The notes under the pieces were generated by a model. The model saw only the letters and a list, made by a program, of their open reading frames with translations. It was not told the origin of the DNA and did no database searches. From Eunapius fragilis (taxonomy: Eukaryota > Porifera > Demospongiae > Spongillida > Spongillidae): a DNA stretch of 64,000 nt. The position numbers and the translations under genes were made by a program. Numbering within the stretch: the stretch's first letter is position 1; each line of letters opens with the position of its first letter. The stretch spans positions 310,001 to 374,000 of the forward strand of contig OY811973.1 of assembly GCA_963681505.1 (NCBI GenBank). Direction: 5' to 3'. Of the stretch, positions 15,079 to 28,650 are shown in pieces.

Positions 15079-15112
15079 GGAGGCATTCTTTTTTTTACAA
15101 AATAATGCCTCC
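15079..15112. other. Head-to-head inversion junction of satellite A
   Basis: GGAGGCATT (15079-15087) faces its reverse complement AATGCCTCC (15104-15112) across a 16-nt spacer that holds a run of eight T. Left of the junction all monomers are in '-' orientation; right of it all are in '+' up to 39060. In ordinary monomers the T-rich part reads CTTTTACAAAATAATGCC, so the T run looks expanded at the breakpoint. The flanking arms are homologous for kilobases, so the site could extrude a long hairpin. Confidence 0.93.
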
Positions 15113-18100
15113 TCTATATTCAGCTCATTGGTTTGGCTGTACCATTCAAATAGATTAGTGGTTCCCTCCCATACATTTCTATGGGAGAAAATTGGCTATC
15201 TTCCCACCAAGGTGTTAATTTAACAAACTAGTTGAGTCTCGATCCTACTTCATGGAACGAACGGGTAACCTGTTTTCTTTTACAGAATAATGCCTCCTCT
15301 ATATTCAGCTCATTGGTTTGGCTGTACCATTCCAATAGATTAGTGGTTCTCTCCCATAAGTTTCTATGGGAGAAAATTGGCTATTTTCCAAACACGGTGT
15401 TAATTTAACAAACTAGTGGAGTTGCGATATGCATTCATGGAACGAGCAAGTAACCAGTTTTCTTTCTCTTAATAATGCCTCCTATATATTCAGCTCATTG
15501 GTTTGGCTGTACGATGCTAATAGATTAGTGGTTCCCTCCCATACATTTCTATGGGAGAAAATTGGCTATGTTCCAGCCAAGGTGTTAATTTAACAAACTA
15601 GTGGAGTTGCGATCCTACTTCATGGAACGAACGAGTAACCTGTTTTCTTTTACAAAATAATGCCTACTCTATAATCAGCTCATTGGTTTGGCTGTACCAT
15701 TCAAATAGATTAGTGGTTCTCTCCCATACATTTCTATGGGAGAAAAAAGGCTATGTTCCAACCAAGGTGTTAATTTAACAAACTAGTGGAGTTGCAATAT
15801 GTATTCATGGAACGATTGAGCAACCTGTTTTCTTTCTCTAAATAATGCCTCCTATATATTCAGCTCATTGGTTTGGCTGTACGATGCAAATAGATTAGTG
15901 GTTCCCTCCCATACATTTCTATGGGAGAAAACTGGCTATGTTCCAACCAAGGTGTTAATTTAACAAACTAGTTGAGTTGCGATCCTACTTCATGGAACGA
16001 ACGAGTAACCTGTTTTCTTTTACAAAATAATGCCTCCTCTATATTCAGCTCATTGGTTTGGCTGTACGATGCAAATAGATTAGTGGTTCCCTCCCATACA
16101 TTTCTATGGGAGAAAACTGGCTATGTTCCAACCAAGGTGTTAATTTAACAAACTAGTGGAGTTGCGATATGTATTCATGGAAAGAACGAGTAACCTGTTT
16201 TCTTTCTCTAAATAATGCCTCCTATATATTCAGCTCATTGGTTTGGCTGTACGATGCAAATAGATTAGTGGTTCCCTCCCATACATTTCTATGGGAGAAA
16301 ATTGGCTATCTTCCCACCAAGGTGTTAATTTAACAAACTAGTGGAGTTGCGATCCTACTTCATGGAACGAACGAGTAACCTGTTTTCTTTTACAAAATAA
16401 TGCCTCCTCTATAATCAGCTCATTGGTTTGGCTGTACCATTCAAATAGATTAGTGGTTCCCTCCCATACATTTCTAGGGGAAAAATTGGCTATGTTCCAA
16501 CCAGGGTGTTAATTTAACAAACTAGTGGAGTTGCGATATGTATTCATTCAACGAACGAGTAACCTGTTTTCTTTCTCTAAATAATGCCTCCTATATATTC
16601 AGCACATTGGTTTGGCTGTATGATGCAAATAGATTAGTGGTTCCCTCCCATACATTTCTATGGGAGAAAATTGGCTATGTTCCAACAACGGTGTTAATTT
16701 AACAAACTAGTGGAGTTGCGATATGTATTCATGGAACGAACGAGTAACCTGTTTTCTTTCTCTTAATAATACCTCCTATATATCATTGGTTTGGCTGTAC
16801 GATGCAAATAGATTAGTGGTTCCCTCCCATACATTTCTATGGGAATTAAATTGGCTATGATCCAACCACGGTGTTAATTTAACAAACTAGTGGAGTTGCG
16901 ATTTGTATTCATGGAAAGAACGAGTAACCTGTTTTCTTTATCTAAATAATGCCTCCCATATATTCAGCACAATGGTTTGGCTGTACGATGCAAATAGATT
17001 AGTGGTTCCCTCCCATACATTTCTATGGGAATTAAATTGGCTATGTTCCAACCACGGTGTTAATTTAACAATCTAGTGGAGTTGCGATATGTATTCATGG
17101 AACGAACGAGTAACCTGTTTTCTTTCTCTAAATAATGCCTCCTATATATTCAGCTCATTGGTTTGGCTGTACGATGCAAATAGATTAGTGGTTCCCTCCC
17201 ATACATTTCTATGGGAGAAAACTGGCTATGTTCCATCCACGGTGTAAATTTAAAAAACTAGTGGAGTTGCAATATGTATTCATGGAACGAACGAGTAACC
17301 TGTTTCTTTCTCTAAATAATGCCTCCTATATATTCAGCTCATTGGTTTGGCTGTACGATGCAAATAGATTAGTGGTTCCCTCCCATACATTTCTATGGGA
17401 GAAAAATGGCTATCTACCCACCAAGGTGTTAATTTAACAAACTAGTGGAGTTGCGATCCTTCTTCATGGAACGAACGAGTAACCTGTTTTCTTTTACAAA
17501 ATAATCAGCTCATTGGTTTGGCTGTACCATTCAAATAGATTAGTGGTTCCCTCCCATACATTTCTATGGGAGAAAATTGGCTATCTTCCCACCTAGGTGT
17601 TAATTTAACAAACTAGTGGAGTTGCGATATGTATTCATGGAACGAACGAGTAACCTGTTTTCTTTCTCTAAATAATGCCTCCTATATATTCAGCTCATTA
17701 ATTTGGCTGTACGATGCAAATAGATTAGTGGTTCCCTCCCATACATTTCTGTGGGAGAAAATTGGCTATCTTCCCAACAAGGTGTTAATTTAACAAACTA
17801 GTGGAGTTGCGATCCTACTTCATGGAACGAACGAGTAACCTGTTTTCTTTTACAAAATAATGCCTCCTCTATAATCAGCTCATTGGTTTGGCTGTACCAT
17901 TCAAATAGATTAGTGGTTCCCTCCCATACATTTCTATGGGAAAAATTGGCTATGTTCCAACCAAGGTGTTAATTTCACAAACTAGTGGAGTTGCGATATG
18001 TATTCATGGAACGAACGAGTAACCTGTTTTCTTTCTCTAAATAATGCCTCCTATATATTCAGCACATTGGCTTGGCTGTATGATGCAAATAGATTAGTGG

Positions 18101-21100
18101 TTCCCTCCCATATATTTCTATGGGAGAAAAAAGGCTATGTTCCAACTACGGTGTTAATTTAACAAACTAGTGGAGTTGCGATATGTATTCATGGAACGAA
18201 CGAGTAACCTGTTTTCTTTCTCTAAATAATGCTTCCTATATATTCAGCTCATTGGTTTGGTTGTACGATGCAAATAGATTAGTGGTTCCCTTCCATACAT
18301 TTCTATGGGAATTAAATTGGCTATGTTCCAACCACGGTGTTAATTTAACAAACTAGTGGAGTTGCGATATGTATTCATGGAACGAACGAGTAACCTGTTT
18401 TCTTTCTCTAAATAATGCCTCCTATTATTCATCACAATGGTTTGGCTGTACGATGCAAATAGTTCCCTCCCATACATTTCTATGGGTGAAAATTGGCTAT
18501 GTTCTAATCACGGTGCTAATTCAACAAACTACTGGAGTTGCGATCCTACTTCATGGAACGAACGAGTAACCTGTTTTCTTTTACAAAATAATGCCTCCTC
18601 TATAATCAGCTCATTGGTTTGGCTGTACCATTCAAATAGATTAGTGGTTCCCTCCCATACATTTCTATGGGAAAAATTGGCTATGTTCTAACCAAGGTGT
18701 TAATTCAACAAACTAGTGGTCTTGCGATATGTCTTCATGGATCGAACGAGTAACCTGTTTTCTTTCTCTAACTAATGCCTCCTATATATTCAGCACAATG
18801 GTTTGGCTGTATGATGCAAATAGATTAGTGGTTCCCTCCCATACATTTCTATGGGAATTAAATTGGCTATGTTCCAACCACGCTGTTAATTTAACAAACT
18901 AGTGGAGTTGCGATATGTATTCATGGAACGAACGAGTAACCTGTTTTCTTTCTCTAAATAATGCCTCCTATATATTCAGCACAATGGTTTGGCTGTACGA
19001 TGCAAATAGATTAGTTGTTCCCTCCCATACATTTCTATGGGAGAAAATTGGCTATGTTCCAACCACGGTGTAAATTTAACAAACTAGTGGAGTTGCGATA
19101 TGTATTCATGGAACGAACGAGTAACCTGTTTTCTTTCTCTAAATAATGCCTCCTATATATTCAGCTCATTGGTTTGGCTGTATGATTCAAATAGATTAGT
19201 GGTTCCCTCCCATACATTTCTATGGGAGAAAATTGGCTATCTTCCCACCTAGGTGTTAATTTAATAAACTAGTGGAGTTGCGATATGTATTCATGGAACG
19301 AACGAGTAACCTGTTTTCTTTTACAAAATAATGCCTCCTCTATAATCAGCTCATTGGTTTGGCTGTACCATTCAAATAGATTAGTGGTTCCCTCCCATAC
19401 ATTTCTAGGGGAAAAATTGGCTATGTTCCAACCAGGGTGTTAATTTAACAAACTAGTGGAGTTGCGATATGTATTCATTCAACGAACGAGTATCCTGTTT
19501 TCTTTCTCTAAATAATGCCTCCTATATATTCAGCACATTGGTTTGGCTGTATGATGCAAATAGATTAGTGGTTCCATCCCATACATTTCTATGGGAGAAA
19601 ATTTGCTATGTTCCAACAACGGTGTTAATTTAACAAACTAGTGGAGTTGCGATATGTATTCATGGAACGAACGAGTAACCTGTTTTCTTTCTCTTAATAA
19701 TACCTCCTACATATCATTGGTTTGGCTGTCCAATAAAATAGATTAGTGGTTCCCTCCCATACATTTCTATGGGAATTAAATTGGCTATGTTCCAACCACG
19801 GTGTTAATTTAACAAACTAGTGGAGTTGCGATATGTATTCATGGAAAGAACGAGTAACCTGTTTTCTTTCTCTAAATAATGCCTCCCATTTATTCAGCAC
19901 AATGGTTTGGCTGTACGATGCAAATAGATTAGTGGTTCCCTCCCATACATTTCTATGGGCATTAAATTGGCTATGTTCCAACCACGGTGTTAATTTAACA
20001 ATCTAGTGGAGTTGCGATATGTATTAATGGAACGAACGAGTAACCTGTTTTCTTTCTCTAAATAATGCCTCCTATATATTCAGCAGAATGGTATGGCTGT
20101 ACGATGCAAATAGATTTGTTGTTCCCTCCCATACATTTCTATGGGAGAAAATTGGCTATGTTCCAACCACGGTGTAAATTTAACAAACTAGTGGAGTTGC
20201 GATATGTATTCATGGAACGAACGAGTAACCTGTTTTCTTTCTCTAAATAATGCCTCCTATATATTCAGCTCATTGGTTTGGCTGTATGATTCAAATAGAT
20301 TAGTGGTTCCCTCCCATGCATTTCTATGGGAGAAAATTGGCTATTTTCCCACCTAGGTGTTAATTTAACAAACTAGTGGAGTTGCGATATGTATTCATGG
20401 AACGAACGAGTAACCTGTTTTCTTTCTCTAAATAATGCCTCCTATATATTCAGCTCATTAGTTTGGCTGTACGATGCAAATAGATTAGTGGTTCCCTCCC
20501 ATACATTTCAGTGGGAGAAAATTGGCTATCTTCCCACCAAGGTGTTAATTTAACAAACTAGTGGAGTTGCGATCCTACTTCATGGAACGAACGAGTAACC
20601 TGTTTTCTTTTACAAAATAATGCCTCCTCTGTAATCAGCTCATTGATTTGGCTGTACAATTCAAATAGATTAGTGGCTCCCTCCTATACATTTCTAGGGG
20701 AAAAATTGGCTATGTTCCAACCAGGGTGTTAATTTAACAAACTAGTGGAGTTGCGATATGTATTCATTCTACGAACGAGTAACCTGTTTTCTTTCTCTAA
20801 ATAATGCCTCCTGTATATTCAGCACATTGGTTTGGCTGTATGATGCAAATAGATTAGTGGTTCCCTCCCATACATTTCTATGGGAATTAAATTAGCTATG
20901 TCCCAACCACGGTGTTAAATTAACAAACTAGTCGAGTTGCGATATGTATTCATGGAACGAACGAGTAACCTGTTTTCTTTCTCTAAATAATGCCTCCTAT
21001 ATATTCAGCACAATGGTTTGGCTGTACGATGCAAATAGATTAGTGGTTCCCTCCCATACATTTCTATGGGAATTAAATTGGCTATGTTCCAACCACGGTG

Positions 21101-21956
21101 TTAATTCAACAAACTAGTGGAGTTGCGATATGTATTCATGGAACGAACGAGTAACCTGTTTTCTTTCTCTAAATAATGCCTCCTATATATTCAGTACAAT
21201 GGTTTGGCTGTACGAAGCAAATAGATTAGTTGTTCCCTCCCATACATTTCTATGGGTGAATATTGGCTATGTTCCAACCAAGGTGTTAATTTAACAAACT
21301 AGTGTAGTTGCGATATGTATTCATGGATCGAACGAGTAACCTGTTTTCTTTCTCTAAATAATGCCTCCTATATATTCAGCTCATTGTTTGGCTGTACGAT
21401 GCAAATAGATTAGTGGTTCCCTCCCATACATTTCCATGGGAGAAAATTGGCTATCTTCCCACCAAGGTGTTAATTTAACAAACTAGTGGAGTTGCGATCC
21501 TACTTCATGGAACGAACGAGTAACCTGTTTTCTTTCTCTAAATAATGCATCCTCTATATTCAGCTCATTGGTTTGGCTGTACGATGCAAATAGATTAGTG
21601 GTTCCCCCCCATACATTTCTATGGGAATTAAATTAGCTATGTCCCAACCAAGGTGTTAATTTAACAAACTAGTGGAGTTGCGATATGTATTCATGGAACG
21701 AACGAGTAACCTGTTTTCTTTCTCTAAATAATGCCTCCTATATATTCAGCACAATGGTTTGGCTGTACGATGCAAATAGATTAGTGGTTCCCTCCCATAC
21801 ATTTCTATGGGAATTAAATTGGCTATGTTCCAACCACGGTGTTAAGTAAACAAACTAGTGGAGTTGCGATATGTATTCATGGAACGAACGAGTAACCTGT
21901 TTTCTTTCTCTAAATAATGCCTCCTATATATTCAGCTCATTGGTTTGGCTGTATGA

Positions 21957-24930
21957 TTCAAATAGATTAGTGGTTCCATCCCATACATTTCTATGGGAGA
22001 AAATTGGCTATCTTCCCACCTAGGTGTTAATTTAACAAACTAGAGGAGTTGCGATATGTATTCATGGAACGAACGAGTAACCTGTTTTCTTTCTCTAAAT
22101 AATGCCTCCTATATATTCAGCTCATTAGTTTGGCTGTACGATGCAAATAGATTAGTGGTTCCCTCCCATACATTTCAGTGGGAGAAAATTGGCTGTCTTC
22201 CAACCAAGGTGTTAATTTAACAAACTAGTGGAGTTGCGATCCTACTTCATGGAACGAACGAGTAACCTGTTTTCTTTTACAAAATAATGCCTCCTCTATA
22301 ATCAGCTCATTGGTTTGGCTGTACCATTCAAATAGATTAGTGGTTCCCTCCCATACATTTCTAGGGGAAAAATTGGCTATGTTCCAACCAGGGTGTTAAT
22401 TTAACAAACTAGTGGAGTTGCGATATGTATTCATTCAACGAACGAGTAACCTGTTTTCTTTCTCTAAATAATGCCTCCTATATATTCAGCACATTGGTTT
22501 GGCTGTATGATGCAAATAGATTAGTGGTTCCCTCCCATACATTTCTATGGGAGAAAATTGGCTATGTTCCAACCACGGTGTTAATTTAAAAAACTAGTGG
22601 AGTTGCGATATGTATTCATGGAACGAACGAGTAACCTGTTTTCTTTCTCTAAATAATGCCTCCTATATATTCAGCACAATGGTTTGGCTGTACGATGCAA
22701 ATAGATTAGTGGTTCCCTCCCATACATTTCTATGGGAATTAAAGTGGCTATGTTCCAACCATGGTGTTAATTTAATCCTACTTCATGGAACGAACGAGTA
22801 ACCTGTTTACTTTTACACAATAATGCCTCCTAATTATTCAGCATATTTGTTTGGCTGTACGATGCAAATAGATTAGTGGTTCCCTCCCATACATTTCTAT
22901 GGGAGAAAATTGGCTATGTTCCAACCAAGGTGTTAATTTAAAAATCTAGTGGAGTTGCGATCCTACTTCGTGGAACGAACGAGTAACCTGTTTTCTTTCT
23001 CTGAATAATGCCTCCTATATATTCAGCTCATTGGCTTGGCTGTACGATGCAAATAGATTAGTGGTTCCCTCCCATACATTTTTATGGGAAAAAATTGGCT
23101 ATGTTCCCACCAAGGTGTTACTTTAACAAACTAGTGGAGTGGCGATCCTACTTCATGGAACGAACGAGTAACCTGTTTACTTTTACACAATAATGCCTCC
23201 TATTTATTCAGAATATTGGTTTTGCTGTACGATGCAAATAGATTAGTGGTTCCCTCCCATACATTTCTGTGGGAGAAAATTGGCTATGTTCCAACCAAGG
23301 TGTTAATTTAACAATCTAGTGGAGTTGCGATCCTACTTCGTGGAACGAACGAGTAACCTGTTTTCTTTTACAAAATAATGCCTCCTCTATAATCAGCTCA
23401 TTGGTTTGGCTGTACCATTCAAATAGATTAGTGGTTCCATCCCATACATTTCTATGGGAGAAAATTGGCTATCTTCCCACCTAGGTGTTAATTTAACAAA
23501 CTAGAGGAGTTGCGATATGTATTCATGGAACGAACGAGTAACCTGTTTTCTTTCTCTAAATAATGCCTCCTATATATTCAGCTCATTAGTTTGGCTGTAC
23601 GATGCAAATAGATTAGTGGTTCCCTCCCATACATTTCAGTGGGAGAAAATTGGCTGTCTTCCAACCAAGGTGTTAATTTAACAAACTAGTGGAGTTGCTA
23701 TCCTACTTCATGGAACGAACGAGTAACCTGTTTTCTTTTACAAAATAATGCCTCCTCTATAATCAGCTCATTGGTTTGGCTGTACCATTCAAATAGATTA
23801 GTGGTTCCCTCCCATACATTTCTAGGGGAAAAATTGGCTATGTTCCAACCAGGGTGTTAATTTAACAAACTAGTGGAGTTGCGATATGTATTCATTCAAC
23901 GAACGAGTAACCTGTTTTCTTTCTCTAAATAATGCCTCCTATATATTCAGCACATTGGTTTGGCTGTATGATGCAAATAGATTAGTGGTTCCCTCCCATA
24001 CATTTCTATGGGAGAAAATTGGCTATGTTCCAACCACGGTGTTAATTTAAAAAACTAGTGGAGTTGCGATATGTATTCATGGAACGAACGAGTAACCTGT
24101 TTTCTTTCTCTAAATAATGCCTCCTATATATTCAGCACAATGGTTTGGCTGTACGATGCAAATAGATTAGTGGTTCCCTCCCATACATTTCTATGGGAAT
24201 TAAAGTGGCTATGTTCCAACCATGGTGTTAATTTAATCCTACTTCATGGAACGAACGAGTAACCTGTTTACTTTTACACAATAATGCCTCCTATTTATTC
24301 AGCATATTTGTTTGGCTGTACGATGCAAATAGATTAGTGGTTCCCTCCCATACATTTCTATGGGAGAAAATTGGCTATGTTCCAACCAAGGTGTTAATTT
24401 AAAAATCTAGTGGAGTTGCGATCCTACTTCGTGGAACGAACGAGTAACCTGTTTTCTTTCTCTGAATAATGCCTCCTATATATTCAGCTCATTGGCTTGG
24501 CTGTACGATGCAAATAGATTAGTGGTTCCCTCCCATACATTTTTATGGGAAAAAATTGGCTATGTTCCCACCAAGGTGTTACTTTAACAAACTAGTGGAG
24601 TGGCGATCCTACTTCATGGAACGAACGAGTAACCTGTTTACTTTTACACAATAATGCCTCCTATTTATTCAGAATATTGGTTTGGCTGTACGATGCAAAT
24701 AGATTAGTGGTTCCCTCCCATACATTTCTGTGGGAGAAAATTGGCTATGTTCCAACCAAGGTGTTAATTTAACAATCTAGTGGAGTTGCGATCCTACTTC
24801 GTGGAACGAACGAGTAACCTGTTTTCTTTTACAAAATAATGCCTCCTCTATAATCAGCTCATTGGTTTGGCTGTACCATTCAAATAGATTAGTGGTTCCC
24901 TCCCATACATTTCTATGGGAGAAAATTCGC
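21957..24930 (+). repeat. 1461-bp tandem duplication inside satellite A
   Basis: Two adjacent copies (about 21957-23417 and 23418-24878) plus a short overrun share rare variants: ACATTTCAGTGGGAG, GTCTTCCAACCAAGG, and a shortened monomer reading TTTAATCCTACTTC (near 22771 and 24232). I see only isolated mismatches, for example TAATTATTC versus TATTTATTC and GCGATCC versus GCTATCC. The length is about eight monomers minus 19 bp because one monomer is deleted internally. Confidence 0.88.
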
Positions 24931-26899
24931 TATGTTCCAACCACGGTGTTAATTTAACAAACTAGTGGAGTTGCGACATGAATTCATGGAACGAACGAGT
25001 AACCTGTTTTCTTTCTCTAAATAATGCCTCCTGTTTATACAGCATATTGGTTTGGCTGTACGATGCAAATAGATTAGTGGTTCCCTCCCATACATTTCTA
25101 TGGGAGAAAACTAGCTATGTTCCAACCAAGGTGTTAATTTAAAAAACTAGTGGAGTTGCGATATGTATTCACGGAACGAACGAGTAACCTGTTTTCTTTC
25201 TCTAAATTATGCATCCTATGTATTCAGCACATTGGTTTGGCTGTACGATGCAAATAGATTCGTGGCTCCCTCCAATACATTTCTATGGGAGAAAATTGGC
25301 TATGTTCTAAGCACGGTGTTTATTTAACAAACTAGTGGAGTTGCGATATGTACTCATGGAACGAACGAGTAACCTGTTTTCTTTCTCTAAATAATGCCTC
25401 CTATATATTCAGCTCATTGGTTTGGCTGTGCGATGCAAATAGATTAGTGGTTCCCTCCCATACATTTCTATGGGAGAAAATTGGCTATCTTCCCACAAAG
25501 GTGTTACTTTAACAAACTAGTGGAGTGGCGATCCTACTTCATTAAACGAACGAGTATCCTGTTTACTTTTACACAATAATGCCTCCTATTTATTCAGCAT
25601 ATTGGTTTGGCTGTACGATGCAAATAGAATAGTGGTTCCCTCCCATACATTTCTATGGGAGAAAATTGGCTATGTTCCAACCAAGGTGTTAATTTAACAA
25701 TCTAGTGGAGTTGCGATCCTACTTCGTGGAACGAACGAGTAACCTGTTTTCTTTTACAAAATAATGCCTCCGCTATAATCAGCTCATTGGTTTGGCTGTA
25801 CCATTCAAATAGATTAGTGGTTCCCTCCCATACATTTCTATGGGAGAAAATTGGCTATGTTCCAACCAAGGTGTTAATTTAACAAACAAGTGGAATTGCG
25901 ATATGTATTCATGGAACGAGCGAGTAACCTGTTTTCTTTCTCTAAATAATGCCTCCTATTTATTCAGCATATTGGTTTGTCCGTACGATGCAAATAGATT
26001 AGTGGTTCCCTCCCATACATTTCTATGGGAGAAAATTGGCTATGTTCCAACCACGGTTTTAATTTAACAAACTAGTGGAGTTGCGATATGTATTCATGGA
26101 ACGAACGAGTAACCTGTTTTCTTTCTCTGAATAATGCCTCCTATATATTCAGCTCATTGGTTTGGCTGTATGATGCAAATAGATTAGTGGTTCCCTCCCA
26201 TACATTTCTATGGGAGAAAATTGGCTATCTTCCCACCAAGGTGTTACTTTAACAAACTAGTGGAGTGGCGATCCTACTTCATGGAACGAACGAGTAACCT
26301 GTTTACTTTTACACAATAATGCCTCCTATTTATTCAGCGTATTGGTTTGGCTGTACGATGCAAATAGTTTAGTGGTTCCCTCCCATACATTTCTATGGGA
26401 GAAAATTGGCTATGTTCAAACCAAGGTGTTAATTTAACAATCTAGTGGAGTTGCGATCCTACTTCGTGGAACGAACGAGTAACCTGTTTTCTTTCTTTGA
26501 ATAATGCCTCCTATATATTCAGCTCATTGGCTTGGCTGTACGATGCAAATAGATTAGTGGTTCCCTCCCATACATTTCTATGGGAGAAAATTGGCTATCT
26601 TCCCACCAAGGTGTTTCTTTAACAAACTAGTGGAGTGGCGATCCTACTTCATGAAACGAACGAGTAACCTGTTTACTTTTACACAATAATGCCTCCTATA
26701 TATTCAGCATATTGGTTTGGCTGTACGATGCAAATAGAATTGTGGTTCCCTCCCATACATTTCTATGGGAGAAAATTGGCTATGTTCCAACCAAGGTGTT
26801 AATTTAACAATCTAGTGGAGTTGCGATCCTACTTCGTGGAACGAACGAGTAACCTGTTTTCTTTTACACAATAATGCCTCCTTTATAATCATCTTGTTG

Positions 26900-28650
26900 G
26901 TTTGGCTGTACCATTCAAATAGATTAGAGGTTCCCTCCCATACATTTCTATGGGAGAAAATTTGCTATGTTCCAACCACGGTGTTAATTTAACAAAGTAG
27001 TGGAGTTGCGACATGAATTCATGGAACGAACGAGTAACCAGTTTTGTTTCTCTAAATAATGCCTCCTATATATTCAGCTCATTGGTTTGGCTGTACGATG
27101 CTAATAGATTAGTGGTTCCCTCCCATACATTTCTATGGGAGAAAATTGGCTATGTTCCAACCACGGTGTTATTTTAACAAACTAGTGGAGTTGCGATATG
27201 TATTCATGGAACGAACTAGTAACCTGTTTTCTTTCTCTAAATAATGCCTCCTGTTTATTCAGCATATTGGTTTGGCTGTACGATGCAAATAGATTAGTGG
27301 TTCCCTCCCATACATTTCTATGGGAGAAAACTAGCTATGTTCCAACCAAGGTGTTAATTAAAAAAACTAGTGGAGTTGCGATATGTATTCACGGAACGAA
27401 CGAGTAACCTGTTTTCTTTCTCTAAATAATGCATCATATGTATTCAGCACATTGGTTTGGTTGTACGATGCAAATAGATTCGTGGCTCCCTCCAATACAT
27501 TTCTATGGGAGAAAATTGGCTATGTTCTAAGCACGGTGTTTATTTAACAAACTAGTGGAGTTGCGATATGTACTCATGGAACAAACGAGTAACCTGTTTT
27601 CTTTCTCTAAATTATGCCTCCTATATATTCAGCTCATTGGTTTGGCTGTACGATGCAAATAGATTAGTGGTTCCCTCCCATACATTTCTATGGGAGAAAA
27701 TTGGCTATCTTCCCACCAAGGTGTTACTTTAACAAACTAGTGGAGTGGCGATCCTACTTCATTAAACGAACGAGTAACCTGTTTACTTTTACACAATAGT
27801 GCCTCCTATTTATTCAGCATATTGGTTTGGCTGTACGATGCAAATAGAATAGTGGTTCCCTCCCTTACATTTCTATGGGAGAAAATTGGCTATGTTCCAA
27901 CCAAGGTGTTAATTTAACAATCTAGTGGAGTTGCGATCCTACTTCGTGGAACGAACGAGTAACCTGTTTTCTTTTACAAAATAATGCCTCCGCTATAATC
28001 AGCTCATTGGTTTGGCTGTACCATTCAAATAGATTAGTGGTTCCCTCCCATACATTTCTATGGGAGAAAATTTGCTATGTTCCAACCACGGTGTTAATTT
28101 AACAAAGTAGTGGAGTTGCGACATGAATTCATGGAACGAACGAGTAACCAGTTTTGTTTCTCTAAATAATGCCTCCTATATATTCAGCTCATTGGTTTGG
28201 CTGTACGATGCTAATAGATTAGTGGTTCCCTCCCATACATTTCTATGGGAGAAAATTGGCTATGTTCCAACCACGGTGTTATTTTAACAAACTAGTGGAG
28301 TTGCGATATGTATTCATGGAACGAACTAGTAACCTGTTTTCTTTCTCTAAATAATGCCTCCTGTTTATTCAGCATATTGGTTTGGCTGTACGATGCAAAT
28401 AGATTAGTGGTTCCCTCCCATACATTTCTATGGGAGAAAACTAGCTATGTTCCAACCAAGTTGTTAATTAAAAAAACTAGTGGAGTTGCGATATGTATTC
28501 ACGGAACGAACGAGTAACCTGTTTTCTTTCTCTAAATAATGCATCCTATGTATTCAGCACATTGGTTTGGTTGTACGATGCAAATAGATTCGTGGCTCCC
28601 TCCAATACATTTCTATGGGAGAAAATTGGCTATGTTCTAAGCACGGTGTT
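26900..28650 (+). repeat. 1110-bp-offset duplication inside satellite A
   Basis: About 640 bp at 26900-27540 is repeated at 28010-28650, an offset of exactly six monomers. Diagnostic variants are ACATGAATTCATGG (27011 and 28121), ACCAGTTTTGTTTC and GGCTCCCTCCAATACATTT. A third related block lies at about 32090-32720 (ACATGAATTC at 32189). Confidence 0.82.

Larger units (their letters stand above)
1..15087 (-). repeat. 185-bp satellite family A, '-' orientation (left arm)
   Basis: About 81 tandem monomers. The period was read directly: the marker TCGTTCCATG recurs at 141, 326, 511 and 696, exactly 185 bp apart. Every monomer carries a near-invariant box with arms CTCCCATA and TATGGGAG around GAAATG. 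Two monomer subtypes are mixed: one reads GAATACATATCGC after the TTCCATG marker, the other GAAGTAGGATCGC. The monomer is close to nucleosomal repeat length, which is common for centromeric or pericentromeric satellites; that role is inference. No gene is visible; short open frames in the array repeat with the monomer and have no independent support. Confidence 0.97.
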
